From positions 1-17,761 of the forward strand of contig JAGARL010000003.1 in NCBI GenBank assembly GCA_017622255.1: a DNA stretch of 17,761 bases. Reading direction: 5' to 3'. Origin of the DNA: Methanocorpusculum sp. (GTDB lineage: Archaea; Halobacteriota; Methanomicrobia; Methanomicrobiales; Methanocorpusculaceae). Positions within the stretch are counted from its first letter, which is position 1. The number at the start of each line of letters is the position of its first letter. The notes beneath the pieces are model-generated. The model was not told the origin of the DNA. It ran no database searches and was given only the letters and a program-made list of their open reading frames with translations. Below, in pieces: positions 6,328 through 13,489 of this stretch. A program made the translations under genes and the position numbers.

Positions 6328-8142
6328 TTACTTTCGTTTCGGCGGGCGTGCCGGAATTCCTTTGTTCGGCACTAAGTCCCCGATTAAGTCCCGCCGTCCT
6401 GCTTTCAGCAGACCGGAGACGACGAGGTCATACTGTTTCGGGTCTTTCCACTGCAGGACTGCACGCTGGATTCTTTTTTCTCCGCCGGTCGGGACATATA
6501 CCCGTTTTCCGGTGAAGGGATGCAGACCGGTGTAGTACATCGCAGTAGAAAGCGTCATGGGAGAAGGCGTGAAATCCTGCACCTGCTCGGTGTACATGTT
6601 GTGCTCGCGAAGGTAAAGCGCGAGTTTTACCATGTCCTCGATTCTGCATCCGGGATGTGAGGACATTAAGTACGGCACTAAGTACTGCCGTTTCTGTTTT
6701 CCTTCCTGCAGTTTTTCAAACCGGCGGCGGAAGCGCTCGAAGACGGCTTCTCCGGGTTTGTTCATCATCTGGGTTACGCGGTCAGAGATATGCTCTGGAG
6801 CCACTTTCATGTGTCCGGAGATGTGGGATTCGCTGATGGTTTTGAGGTAGGCATCTCCTTCAGCGTTTTCGGGAATCAGGTCATAGCGGATACCGGAGCT
6901 GATGAAGACGTGTTTGACTTTGGGGATTTTTTGGATTTCAGAAAGCAGGGCAAGCTGGCGTGCGGTGCCGTCCTGAAGCGAGGGGCATCCGATGCAGGAT
7001 TTGTTTTTGCAGGCACCGTGTTTTTCCCATTTGGGGCAGTGTGCGCCGTACATGTTGGCAGAGGGACCGCCGACATCGGAGATGGTGCCTCTGAATTCCG
7101 GCATTTTTGCCATGCGTTTTGCTTCGCGGAGGATGGATTCTTCGCTGCGGGAGATAATCTGTTTTCCCTGATGGTGGGTGATGGAGCAGAATGAGCAGGC
7201 GCCGAAGCACCCTCTGTGGGTGATTATGGAGAACTGGATGGGGGCAAGGGCAGGGATGGTTTCTTTGATTGCGGGGTGCTGTTTTCGAGCGAAGGGGAGT
7301 TCGTAAATCCGGTCCATCTCTTCGGTGCTGAGGGGAACTGCGGGCGGATTCTGGACGATGACGGTTTTCGGGTGCGGCTGGATGATGATGCCGTCTGCAT
7401 CACTGAAGGTTTTCCAGGCGGCGGCGAAGTCGGGTTTTTCGGAGACGAGCGGGTATGCCGGAAGCTGTGTTCCTTTGATGTCGGATTTGCGGTATTCGCC
7501 GACGCTCATGGTGTAGCATGTACCGCGGACATCACGGATTTCGTTTGCGGGAGTGCCGGATGTGATGCGGTGAGCGATTTCGCAGATTGCCCGCTCACCC
7601 ATGCCGTAGACGAGAAGCGATGCCGGAGCGTCTGCTAAGATGCCCTGTCTTACGCTGTCGCTCCAGTAGTCGTAGTGGGCAAAGCGTCGAAGGCTTGCCT
7701 CAACACCGCCGAGAATGATTGGAACGTCGGGATAGAGGCGGTGGAGCATGTTTGTGTAGACGATGCTTACCCTGTCAGGGCGGGTGAGCTTTCCTCCGGG
7801 GGAGTACGCGTCGTCACGCCGCTTTCGAAGCGCCGGCGTGTAGGCGTTAATCATGGGGTCGACTGCTCCGGGAACGACGGCGAAGAAGAGGTTTGGTTTG
7901 CCGAACTCAGCAAAGCTTTTGCCGGAGCGGTCTTTCCAGTCCGGCTGGCTGATGACGGCGACGCTGTATCCGGCCTCTATTAAGGTTCGTCCAAGCAGGG
8001 CGGTTGGAAAAGACGGGTGGTCTACGTAGGCGTCTGCGGAGACCAGGATGATATCGGGGTTTTTGTTCCAGAGTTTCTTCGCTTCGGCTTGCTGTATGGG
8101 GAGGTATTTGGGCTGGGGAAGCGGAGGTCTGGCGGTAAACAT
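6328..8142 (-). CDS. YgiQ-family (UPF0313) radical SAM protein
   Basis: A 604-residue protein. Residues 1-200 are an N-terminal cobalamin-binding-like fold with the family signature motifs (VSADAYVDHPSFP, GGVEASLRRFAHYDYW). The radical SAM domain begins near 300 with GCFGACSFCS: C312, C316 and C319 hold the [4Fe-4S] cluster that cleaves S-adenosylmethionine. A second cysteine group (C369, C378, C383, C386) follows, a possible site for another metal. The C-terminal tail is basic. The family is widespread in bacteria and archaea and its reaction is unknown. It appears monocistronic, with only a weak TATA-like TACCTTAT about 30 bases before the ATG and no ribosome site. Confidence 0.92.
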   Translation of the reverse strand: MFTARPPLPQPKYLPIQQAEAKKLWNKNPDIILVSADAYVDHPSFPTALLGRTLIEAGYSVAVISQPDWKDRSGKSFAEFGKPNLFFAVVPGAVDPMINAYTPALRKRRDDAYSPGGKLTRPDRVSIVYTNMLHRLYPDVPIILGGVEASLRRFAHYDYWSDSVRQGILADAPASLLVYGMGERAICEIAHRITSGTPANEIRDVRGTCYTMSVGEYRKSDIKGTQLPAYPLVSEKPDFAAAWKTFSDADGIIIQPHPKTVIVQNPPAVPLSTEEMDRIYELPFARKQHPAIKETIPALAPIQFSIITHRGCFGACSFCSITHHQGKQIISRSEESILREAKRMAKMPEFRGTISDVGGPSANMYGAHCPKWEKHGACKNKSCIGCPSLQDGTARQLALLSEIQKIPKVKHVFISSGIRYDLIPENAEGDAYLKTISESHISGHMKVAPEHISDRVTQMMNKPGEAVFERFRRRFEKLQEGKQKRQYLVPYLMSSHPGCRIEDMVKLALYLREHNMYTEQVQDFTPSPMTLSTAMYYTGLHPFTGKRVYVPTGGEKRIQRAVLQWKDPKQYDLVVSGLLKAGRRDLIGDLVPNKGIPARPPKRK

Positions 8143-8202
8143 GATTATTGTATTTGCGGGGAGGAGGGATAAGGTATTGGATGAGGACTGATAGTCTTCA
8201 CG

Positions 8203-8279
8203 GTTGTTTGCCTGAGTGTGCAGGAACGTTTTTCCTACGCGAAATCAACACGAAAATCAATCCAAAAAAAAGAGAAAAA
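8203..8279 (+). repeat. Intergenic repeat, copy C
   Basis: Plus orientation. The head GGTTGTTTGCCTG is followed by core GCAGG (8220-8224), a 9-base loop and CCTAC (8234-8238), then GCGAAATCAACACGAAAA. Positions 8228-8256 equal copy A over 29 bases. The A-rich tail ends exactly at the stop codon of ribK (8280), where its A8 run reads as T8 on the minus strand. Confidence 0.7.
8261..8279 (-). terminator. T-tract terminator of ribK
   Basis: Minus-strand T-runs (T5 and then T8) begin right after the ribK stop at 8280. They are supplied by the A-rich tail of repeat copy C. Confidence 0.6.
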
Positions 8280-8942
8280 TCAGGAGATAACAATCTCCAC
8301 CGCAGAGCCGTCTTCCGCGCTCAGTGCCTCACGGAGCCGGTCGCTGGAAATCAGTTCGACAATCTCGGACGGGTGGTGCGTCCTTAAAGGAGCTACGATT
8401 GCACACGGGATGCCGCCAATCGTACACTTCAGACAGCGGACTGCACCGAACTGGCGGTGTTCATCCGTAAAGCCCGGGATAATCTGCCATTCCAGAGACT
8501 CCAGGCGGTTTCGAATCTGCATGCTCTGCGGATTCAGCTTCACATTCAGCGTTCCCGGATACGGAGTAAATCCGCAGATCTCCTGAATCTTATCCGAGTA
8601 GATGGACATATAGTATCTTCCCTCGCCCACACCGGAAACCACAACTCCCTGCATCGAATAGAGTTCTGATGAATCATCGAAAATCTTACAGTACTCCGCA
8701 AACTCACGCCGCAGATGCTCTTCGCCTTCTGCCGTAATCAGCACATGCTGACCGCTCGACTCCGCTGTTCTTGTCACCATCTTTAAGCGCTCCAGAGACA
8801 GGAGTCTGCGCGAGGCAGTCTGCTGGCTGATTCCAAGCATTTCCCCCAATGCCTGCGTAGAAATCCGAACCGGACCCTTAATCCCGCCAAGGGAAGCGAG
8901 TTTGCGCAGACAGAGCGTATCTTCCGCATCAATATTGGTCAT
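8280..8942 (-). CDS. ribK: CTP-dependent riboflavin kinase with N-terminal winged helix
   Basis: A 220-residue two-domain protein. Residues 1-85 form a MarR/winged-helix DNA-binding domain (STQALGEMLGISQQTASRRL as recognition region). Residues 98-220 are the archaeal riboflavin kinase, with GVGEGRYYMS (104-113) and GFTPYPGTLNV (124-134). The enzyme makes FMN from riboflavin with CTP as phosphate donor. Proteins of this two-domain type (RbkR) are known in archaea as combined regulators of riboflavin genes and kinases. The ATG at 8942 lies 27 bases from a good TATA box, so the mRNA is probably leaderless. A perfect inverted repeat is centred on the start codon, suggesting that the protein represses its own gene. 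It supplies the FMN/FAD used by the flavo-diiron proteins and FrhB nearby. Confidence 0.93.
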   Translation of the reverse strand: MTNIDAEDTLCLRKLASLGGIKGPVRISTQALGEMLGISQQTASRRLLSLERLKMVTRTAESSGQHVLITAEGEEHLRREFAEYCKIFDDSSELYSMQGVVVSGVGEGRYYMSIYSDKIQEICGFTPYPGTLNVKLNPQSMQIRNRLESLEWQIIPGFTDEHRQFGAVRCLKCTIGGIPCAIVAPLRTHHPSEIVELISSDRLREALSAEDGSAVEIVIS

Positions 8943-8954
8943 TGTTCCAATATT
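8931..8954. promoter_or_regulatory. Candidate RbkR operator over the ribK start
   Basis: AATATTGG (8931-8938) and CCAATATT (8947-8954) are perfect inverted arms with an 8-base spacer that contains the ribK start codon. The arms are 16 bases centre to centre. The site overlaps the predicted transcription start, downstream of the TATA box, where a dimeric repressor would block transcription. The winged-helix domain of RibK itself is the obvious candidate ligand, by analogy with archaeal RbkR. Confidence 0.6.
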
Positions 8955-8963
8955 AGAGCGCTT

Positions 8964-8973
8964 CCTATATATG
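8964..8973 (-). promoter_or_regulatory. TATA box of ribK
   Basis: Minus-strand CATATATAGG, centred about 27 bases upstream of the ribK ATG. No ribosome-binding sequence occurs between it and the gene. Confidence 0.65.
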
Positions 8974-9020
8974 AGTTCACATTAGATTCGATTCGGCAAT
9001 TTACGAAGTCGACGACCAGC

Positions 9021-9028
9021 CTTTTATG
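9021..9028 (+). promoter_or_regulatory. Likely TATA box of the mevalonate operon
   Basis: CTTTTATG lies about 29 bases before the ATG at 9054. A second TATA-like CTATATAC (9043-9050) is too near that ATG; if it is the real box, translation would begin at the later ATG at 9090. Confidence 0.4.
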
Positions 9029-9053
9029 CAAGTAACGAAAAACTATATACTGT

Positions 9054-9764
9054 ATGAAGCCGGGACTGCGTCAGCAGCTTGCCGAAAAAATGGCAGGCGA
9101 AATTACTCTCTCAGACTCGCCGGGAAAGGCACTGAAAAAATGGCGGACAAGCTTTCAGATTCCTCCCAGTGCACTTGCCGAATACCTCGGAGTATCGCCT
9201 TCTGTAATCAGTGACTACGAAAGCGGAAGAAGAAAAAGTCCGGGAACCGGTGTTGTCGGAAAAATCGTTGACAGCATCCTGGATATTGACGAAGAAAACG
9301 GCGGGAAGTTCATCAAAAAATATGGAAAACTCCTGTTCTCCAACTATGACGACGAGGTCATCTATGATATTCATGACTTCGCCGCATCAGTTCCCATCAC
9401 GGAGCTTTCGGAAATCTTAGAGTGCGAGACAATCTGCGGAGAGACCAGCGCTCAGATTTTCGGATACACCGTTGTCAACAGCTTAAATGCAATTATTAAC
9501 CTCTCACCCAGTGAGTTTAACCGCATTTACGGCTGGAGTACTGAGCGGGCACTGATATTTACGGATGTCTCGTCTGGAAAATCCCCGATGATTGCCATTC
9601 GGGTTACGCCGTTTAAACCTCCGTATGTAATTCTGCAAGGGATTACTCCTGATAAAGTTCACCCGCTCGTCAAACTCCTGGCCGAGAAAGATCATATCAC
9701 TATCCTCTGCACTGCGTTAAGCGTGCAGGAGATTATTACCAGACTGAGGAAAGCAAAATGGTAG
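9054..9764 (+). CDS. XRE-type helix-turn-helix regulator (COG1709-like)
   Basis: A 236-residue protein with an XRE/Cro-type helix-turn-helix at about 24-62 ([20 protein letters not shown] and a following Gly-Arg-Arg). A C-terminal domain of about 150 residues shows no motif I know and may bind a ligand. The gene overlaps HMG-CoA synthase by 7 bases and heads the operon, so it very likely controls entry into the mevalonate pathway, perhaps sensing a CoA ester or isoprenoid intermediate; this is inference from position. From memory, COG1709 regulators often neighbour HMG-CoA synthase in archaea. Start chosen from TATA spacing; ATG 9090 is the alternative. Confidence 0.8.
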   Translation: MKPGLRQQLAEKMAGEITLSDSPGKALKKWRTSFQIPPSALAEYLGVSPSVISDYESGRRKSPGTGVVGKIVDSILDIDEENGGKFIKKYGKLLFSNYDDEVIYDIHDFAASVPITELSEILECETICGETSAQIFGYTVVNSLNAIINLSPSEFNRIYGWSTERALIFTDVSSGKSPMIAIRVTPFKPPYVILQGITPDKVHPLVKLLAEKDHITILCTALSVQEIITRLRKAKW

Positions 9765-10801
9765 GTATCATAACCTACGGGGCATACATCCCCCGTTATC
9801 GAATAAAAGTTGAGGAGATTGCCCGCGTGTGGGGAGCCAACGCGGCAGAAATTTCCGGCGGCCTTGGTGTTTTTGAAAAGGCCGTTCCAGATTATGATGA
9901 AAATACGGCAACCTTTGCCGTTGAGGCAGCACGTGCGGCTCTTGCACGCCGCCCGATTGATGTTTCGGAGATCAAGGCAGTCTATGTCGGCTCCGAGTCG
10001 CATCCGTATGCGGTAAAGCCGACCGCGGTTACTGTAGGCGAGGCTATCGGCGCCACTCCGGTTATGACTGCGGCAGACTATGAGTTTGCCTGCAAGGCAG
10101 GAACTGCAGCAATCCAGACCTCTATGGGCCTTGTTGCATCCGGTATGATGAAGTACGCGGTTGCGGTTGGCGCAGACACTGCACAGGGAGCTCCGGGAGA
10201 TGCTCTTGAATATACGGCCGCCGCCGGAGGTGCCGCCTATGTTATCGGAAACGACGACCCGATTGCAGAGATTAACGACACCTGTTCGTTTACGAGCGAT
10301 ACGCCTGATTTCTGGCGCCGCGAAGGAGAGGACTATCCACGGCATGGCGGAAGATTCTCCGGAGAGCCGGGATATTTCAAGCATGTGGAATCAGCCGCAA
10401 AGATGATGATGGAGCGCCGCGGCACTCGTCCTTCTGACTATGATTATGCGGTGTTCCACCAGCCGAATGCAAAGTTCCCGCAGAAGGCGGCAAAGAGTCT
10501 CGGTTTTACTGCCGAGCAGATTAAGCCGGGACTTCTTGTGCCGCGTCTTGGAAATACGTACAGCGGGGCTGTGCCGTTAGGTCTTGCGGCGGTTTTGGAT
10601 ATCGCAAAACCGGGAGACCGGATTTTTGTTACGAGCTACGGAAGCGGTGCCGGTTCTGATTCCTTTGATATTACGGTAACCGATGCAATCCTTGACAAGA
10701 TTGACCGTTCCCGTGCTCCGTCTGTTGAGTCGATGCTGAATAAGAAGAAGTATCTTGACTATGCGGTGTATGCACGCCACAAGGGAAAGATTAAGGTGTG
10801 A
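9758..10801 (+). CDS. Hydroxymethylglutaryl-CoA synthase, archaeal
   Basis: A 347-residue thiolase-fold enzyme of the standard archaeal HMG-CoA synthase length. The catalytic triad is visible: E80 ([11 protein letters not shown]), C112 ([11 protein letters not shown]) and H234 (FHQPNAKFP). It condenses acetyl-CoA with acetoacetyl-CoA to HMG-CoA, the precursor of mevalonate and archaeal isoprenoid lipids. It overlaps the upstream regulator by 7 bases, with a GAGG ribosome site inside that gene, and is followed after 6 bases by thiolase. In methanogens this enzyme forms a complex with the thiolase and a DUF35 protein, so that acetoacetyl-CoA passes directly between active sites; gene order here matches that complex. 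Confidence 0.95.
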   Translation: MVGIITYGAYIPRYRIKVEEIARVWGANAAEISGGLGVFEKAVPDYDENTATFAVEAARAALARRPIDVSEIKAVYVGSESHPYAVKPTAVTVGEAIGATPVMTAADYEFACKAGTAAIQTSMGLVASGMMKYAVAVGADTAQGAPGDALEYTAAAGGAAYVIGNDDPIAEINDTCSFTSDTPDFWRREGEDYPRHGGRFSGEPGYFKHVESAAKMMMERRGTRPSDYDYAVFHQPNAKFPQKAAKSLGFTAEQIKPGLLVPRLGNTYSGAVPLGLAAVLDIAKPGDRIFVTSYGSGAGSDSFDITVTDAILDKIDRSRAPSVESMLNKKKYLDYAVYARHKGKIKV

Positions 10802-10807
10802 GGGAAA

Positions 10808-11974
10808 ATGGTAGAAGTAGCAGTTATTGGCGCCGGAATGACGAAGTTCGGCGAACGCTGGGATGCATCGCTTCGTGATCTCTGTACGGAGGCAGGTGTT
10901 TCCGCGCTTGAGGATGCGAATGTTTCCGGCGAGCAGATTGACGCGCTGTTTGTCGGTTCGATGTCTGCGGGACGGTTTATCGGTCAGGAGCATGTCGGTG
11001 CGCTGGTTGCCGATTATGTGGGACTTGGAGGAGATCTGCATGTTCCGGCAACCCGTGTGGAGGCTGCCTGTGCATCGGGAGGTCTTGCGTTCCGCCAGGC
11101 GGTTGCCGCCGTTGCCTCCGGCATGTCTGATATTGTAATCGCCGCGGGTGTTGAGAAGATGACGGATGTGGGTGACGCAACGGATGTCTTAGCAGGCGCA
11201 GCGGACCGCGAGTGGGAGAGTTTTGCCGGTGCGACTTTCCCTGGTCTCTATGCGATGATTGCCTGTGATTATATGAATAAATACGGGTTAACCCGCGAGG
11301 AGTTAGCGCAGGTTGCGGTAAAGAACCACTACCATGGGGCAAGAAATCCGTATGCTCATTTCCAGAATGAGATTTCGCAGTCTACGGTGATGAATTCGAC
11401 GATGGTTGCATCTCCGCTGCGGCTGTTTGACTGTTCTCCGGTTTCCGACGGAGCAGCAGCGGTTGTTGTCTGTTCGCTGGAGAAGGCACGCGAGTTTACG
11501 GATACGCCAATCACCGTCCTGGCGTCCGCTCAGGCAGGAGATACGATTGCACTCCATGACAGACCGGACTTTTCGACGATGGGGGCCACCGTTGCCGCAG
11601 GCCGCAAGGCTTTCGCTCAGGCGAAGATTGAGCACAAGGATGTGGATTTCGTGGAGGTTCACGACTGTTTCACGATTGCAGAGCTGTGTGCGATTGAGGA
11701 TTTAGGGTTTGTTCCGAAGGGAACGGCAGGTAAGTTTACGGCAGAAGGCGAGACGCAGATTGGCGGTAAGCTTCCGGTAAATACGTCCGGCGGTCTGAAG
11801 GCCTGCGGACATCCGGTTGGAGCAACCGGTATCAAGCAGGTCTGGGAGGTTGTCCAGCAGCTGAGAGGCGAGGCAGGACGCCGTCAGGTTGACGGAGCGG
11901 AAATCGGTATGACGCAGAATGTGGGTGGTACCGGTGCTACGGTTGTGAGCCATATTTTCCGGAGGGCATGCTGA
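10808..11974 (+). CDS. Acetyl-CoA acetyltransferase (thiolase)
   Basis: A 388-residue archaeal thiolase. The acylated cysteine is C88 in VEAACASGG; the C-terminal half has HDCF and GHPVGATG, whose His takes part in catalysis, and NVGGTGAT near the end. It joins two acetyl-CoA into acetoacetyl-CoA, an unfavourable step pulled forward by the neighbouring HMG-CoA synthase. An AAGGTG ribosome site lies 9 bases before the ATG, within the end of the preceding gene. The stop TGA overlaps the ATG of the DUF35 gene by one base. Confidence 0.95.
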   Translation: MVEVAVIGAGMTKFGERWDASLRDLCTEAGVSALEDANVSGEQIDALFVGSMSAGRFIGQEHVGALVADYVGLGGDLHVPATRVEAACASGGLAFRQAVAAVASGMSDIVIAAGVEKMTDVGDATDVLAGAADREWESFAGATFPGLYAMIACDYMNKYGLTREELAQVAVKNHYHGARNPYAHFQNEISQSTVMNSTMVASPLRLFDCSPVSDGAAAVVVCSLEKAREFTDTPITVLASAQAGDTIALHDRPDFSTMGATVAAGRKAFAQAKIEHKDVDFVEVHDCFTIAELCAIEDLGFVPKGTAGKFTAEGETQIGGKLPVNTSGGLKACGHPVGATGIKQVWEVVQQLRGEAGRRQVDGAEIGMTQNVGGTGATVVSHIFRRAC

Positions 11975-12366
11975 TGACGGTTGCAAGATTCTGGCGGCGC
12001 ATTCCGCAGAGATATAATCTGATTGGAACGAAGTGCGAGACCTGCGGTCATGTGTTTTTCCCGCCAAGAGCGTTCTGCCCGCACTGCAGAAGAGGCGGCG
12101 ACCTGCATGAGGTTCAGCTTTCCGGTAAAGGAAAGGTGCTGACGTTTTCTATTGTCCACTCGGCAAGCGACCAGTATGCGGAGCAGAAGCCGTATGTTCT
12201 GGCGATTATCGAGCTGGAGGAGGGAGCACGGATGACGACGCACATTGTCTGCGAACCGGATGAGGTGTATATCGGTATGCCGGTAAAGTCGGTGTTCCGC
12301 GTGCTTGATGCGGAAGGCGCTGACGGTGTGATTCACTACGGAACCAAGTTCGTTCCGGATGAGTGA
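11974..12366 (+). CDS. DUF35 Zn-ribbon/OB-fold scaffold protein
   Basis: A 130-residue protein with an N-terminal rubredoxin-like zinc ribbon (C21, C24, C35, C38) and a C-terminal OB-fold. DUF35 proteins bridge thiolase and HMG-CoA synthase in the archaeal complex and hold the shared CoA tunnel. I start at ATG 11974, not at 11968: GGAGGG (11961-11966) is 7 bases from 11974 but too close to 11968, and the TGATG overlap couples translation to thiolase. Last gene of the operon. Confidence 0.92.
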   Translation: MTVARFWRRIPQRYNLIGTKCETCGHVFFPPRAFCPHCRRGGDLHEVQLSGKGKVLTFSIVHSASDQYAEQKPYVLAIIELEEGARMTTHIVCEPDEVYIGMPVKSVFRVLDAEGADGVIHYGTKFVPDE

Positions 12367-12394
12367 GAATACGGGGATTTCTTTTCCTCGGGTC

Positions 12395-12419
12395 TTTTTT
12401 TTGTTCTGTGGGTTTTTTT
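12395..12419 (+). terminator. Double T-tract terminator of the mevalonate operon
   Basis: T8 (12395-12402) and T7 (12413-12419) lie about 30 and 47 bases after the DUF35 stop. They coincide with the A-rich tail of repeat copy D on the other strand. Confidence 0.65.
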
Positions 12420-12468
12420 CAAATCACTGTAGGGGAGGGGGTCCTACACACCCAGCAATACACTCAAT
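12420..12468 (-). repeat. Intergenic repeat, copy D
   Basis: Minus orientation. The head TGAGTGTATTGCTGGG matches copy A, then core GTAGG-9 nt-CCTAC (12447-12429). The loop differs (ggagggggt on the plus strand) and the GCGAAA following the core is lost, so this is the most diverged copy. Its A-rich tail runs on toward the DUF35 stop and supplies the T-tracts of the converging operon. Confidence 0.6.
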
Positions 12469-12541
12469 AAAAAATTACCAAAAAAAGCCTAAGCCGCACT
12501 AAATCCCAAAACCGCAGTAAGCCTGGAAAGGCTTACCGCGG
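12469..12541 (-). terminator. Hairpin plus T-tracts ending the frh operon
   Basis: In the frh-sense RNA, CCGC and GUAAGCCU pair with AGGCUUAC and GCGG around a UUCC loop; the junction is a G-U wobble, so the stem is 13 bp without interruption. On the other strand that pair is an A/C mismatch, supporting an RNA role in the frh sense. It lies about 60 bases after the frhB stop and is followed by T7 (12480-12486) and T6 (12469-12474). It could terminate transcription, protect the 3' end, or both. Alternative GGGTA/TACCC arms lie just upstream. Confidence 0.65.
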
Positions 12542-12598
12542 CGGGTAGATACTGTACCCGAGAGGGTGGGGTACATGCACAAATCCAATGGACTCCGT

Positions 12599-13471
12599 TT
12601 AAATGTATGGGGAGCGCAGTGGTTTGAGCAGGGTTCCCTCGTGCTTTCTGTGCTCGAGGTATGCTCTGTTGTTGTCGATCTTTGTCTTTGCGAGTTTCTC
12701 GACGAGTTCAAGTCCTGGCTTGACTCCGTCCATGGACTCTGCAACGATCCAGCCTGCATCGACTGCCTTCTGGAATGCTGCCTCTCCTGCCTTGGAGCGG
12801 ATGAAGACGGTGGACCATCCATCCGGAGTTCCAACGGATCCGGTAGAGATATCTGCCATGTTTGCGACGTAGTCGAGACAGACGTGACATGCCGGCTGCT
12901 CGTACTTGTGGGTAACCTTGAGTGGGATCTCTGCAGTTGCACCGCGCTCGGTGTAAACAGTGAACTTACCCTTTCCAATGTCCATCTTCTTGACATTGTC
13001 AATCTTGGTTGCACAGTGGTCCTCAACCATCTGGTAGAGACCCTGGTACGGGAAGTTCTCCATACAGAAGATACCGATTGCAAGAGCAATCTTGTCCGGT
13101 ACGTCACGGAGACCGATTGGGTACAGCTGTGCCTTTCTGACTGCCTGGATCTGACACGGGGTGCCGACGATACCAATCTTGTCAAGACCGTAGCTGCGGG
13201 TTGCCTCCTTAATGAGAGACATGTTCGGGGAAATCGAGTACTTGGTTCCGCGTGCTGCGAGAAGTTCCTCGATAGTGGTTGCGATCATCGGTTCCGGCTT
13301 GTACGGCTCTGCTCCAGGTCCTGCGACGATTGCTCCGTCAATGATGCCTGCTTCGAGTGCGTATGCAAACATCGAGGTGACGATTCCTCCGTCCTGGGCC
13401 TTACCGAGAATGTCTGCACAGGCGGTTTTTGCCTTGTAGACTGCCTTGTATTCTCCAAGATATTCAGACAT
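12599..13471 (-). CDS. frhB: F420-reducing hydrogenase, beta subunit
   Basis: A 290-residue FrhB, near the usual 280-290. It binds FAD and F420 and passes electrons from the hydrogenase Fe-S chain to F420. Visible are the flavin-binding AQDGGIVTSM (25-34) and four cysteines for one [4Fe-4S] cluster: C106 (GTPCQ), C136 (IFCMEN), C195 and C198 (PACHVCLDY). A GGAGG site lies 8 bases before the ATG. It is 18 bases behind frhG and ends the operon, the standard frhADGB order. The same fold occurs in F420-dependent sulfite and formate enzymes, but the operon fixes the role. Confidence 0.96.
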   Translation of the reverse strand: MSEYLGEYKAVYKAKTACADILGKAQDGGIVTSMFAYALEAGIIDGAIVAGPGAEPYKPEPMIATTIEELLAARGTKYSISPNMSLIKEATRSYGLDKIGIVGTPCQIQAVRKAQLYPIGLRDVPDKIALAIGIFCMENFPYQGLYQMVEDHCATKIDNVKKMDIGKGKFTVYTERGATAEIPLKVTHKYEQPACHVCLDYVANMADISTGSVGTPDGWSTVFIRSKAGEAAFQKAVDAGWIVAESMDGVKPGLELVEKLAKTKIDNNRAYLEHRKHEGTLLKPLRSPYI

Positions 13472-13489
13472 TTTTTTAACCTCCGAACC

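Noticed and set aside
8930..8937. CAATATTG as a stand-alone palindrome
   Set aside because: It is explained as part of one arm of the larger, perfect inverted repeat at 8931-8954.
12499..13185. A 228-codon minus frame overlapping frhB
   Set aside because: It is Ser/Arg/Thr-rich, shifted relative to frhB, and lacks any motif; frhB in the other frame has all expected cysteines.
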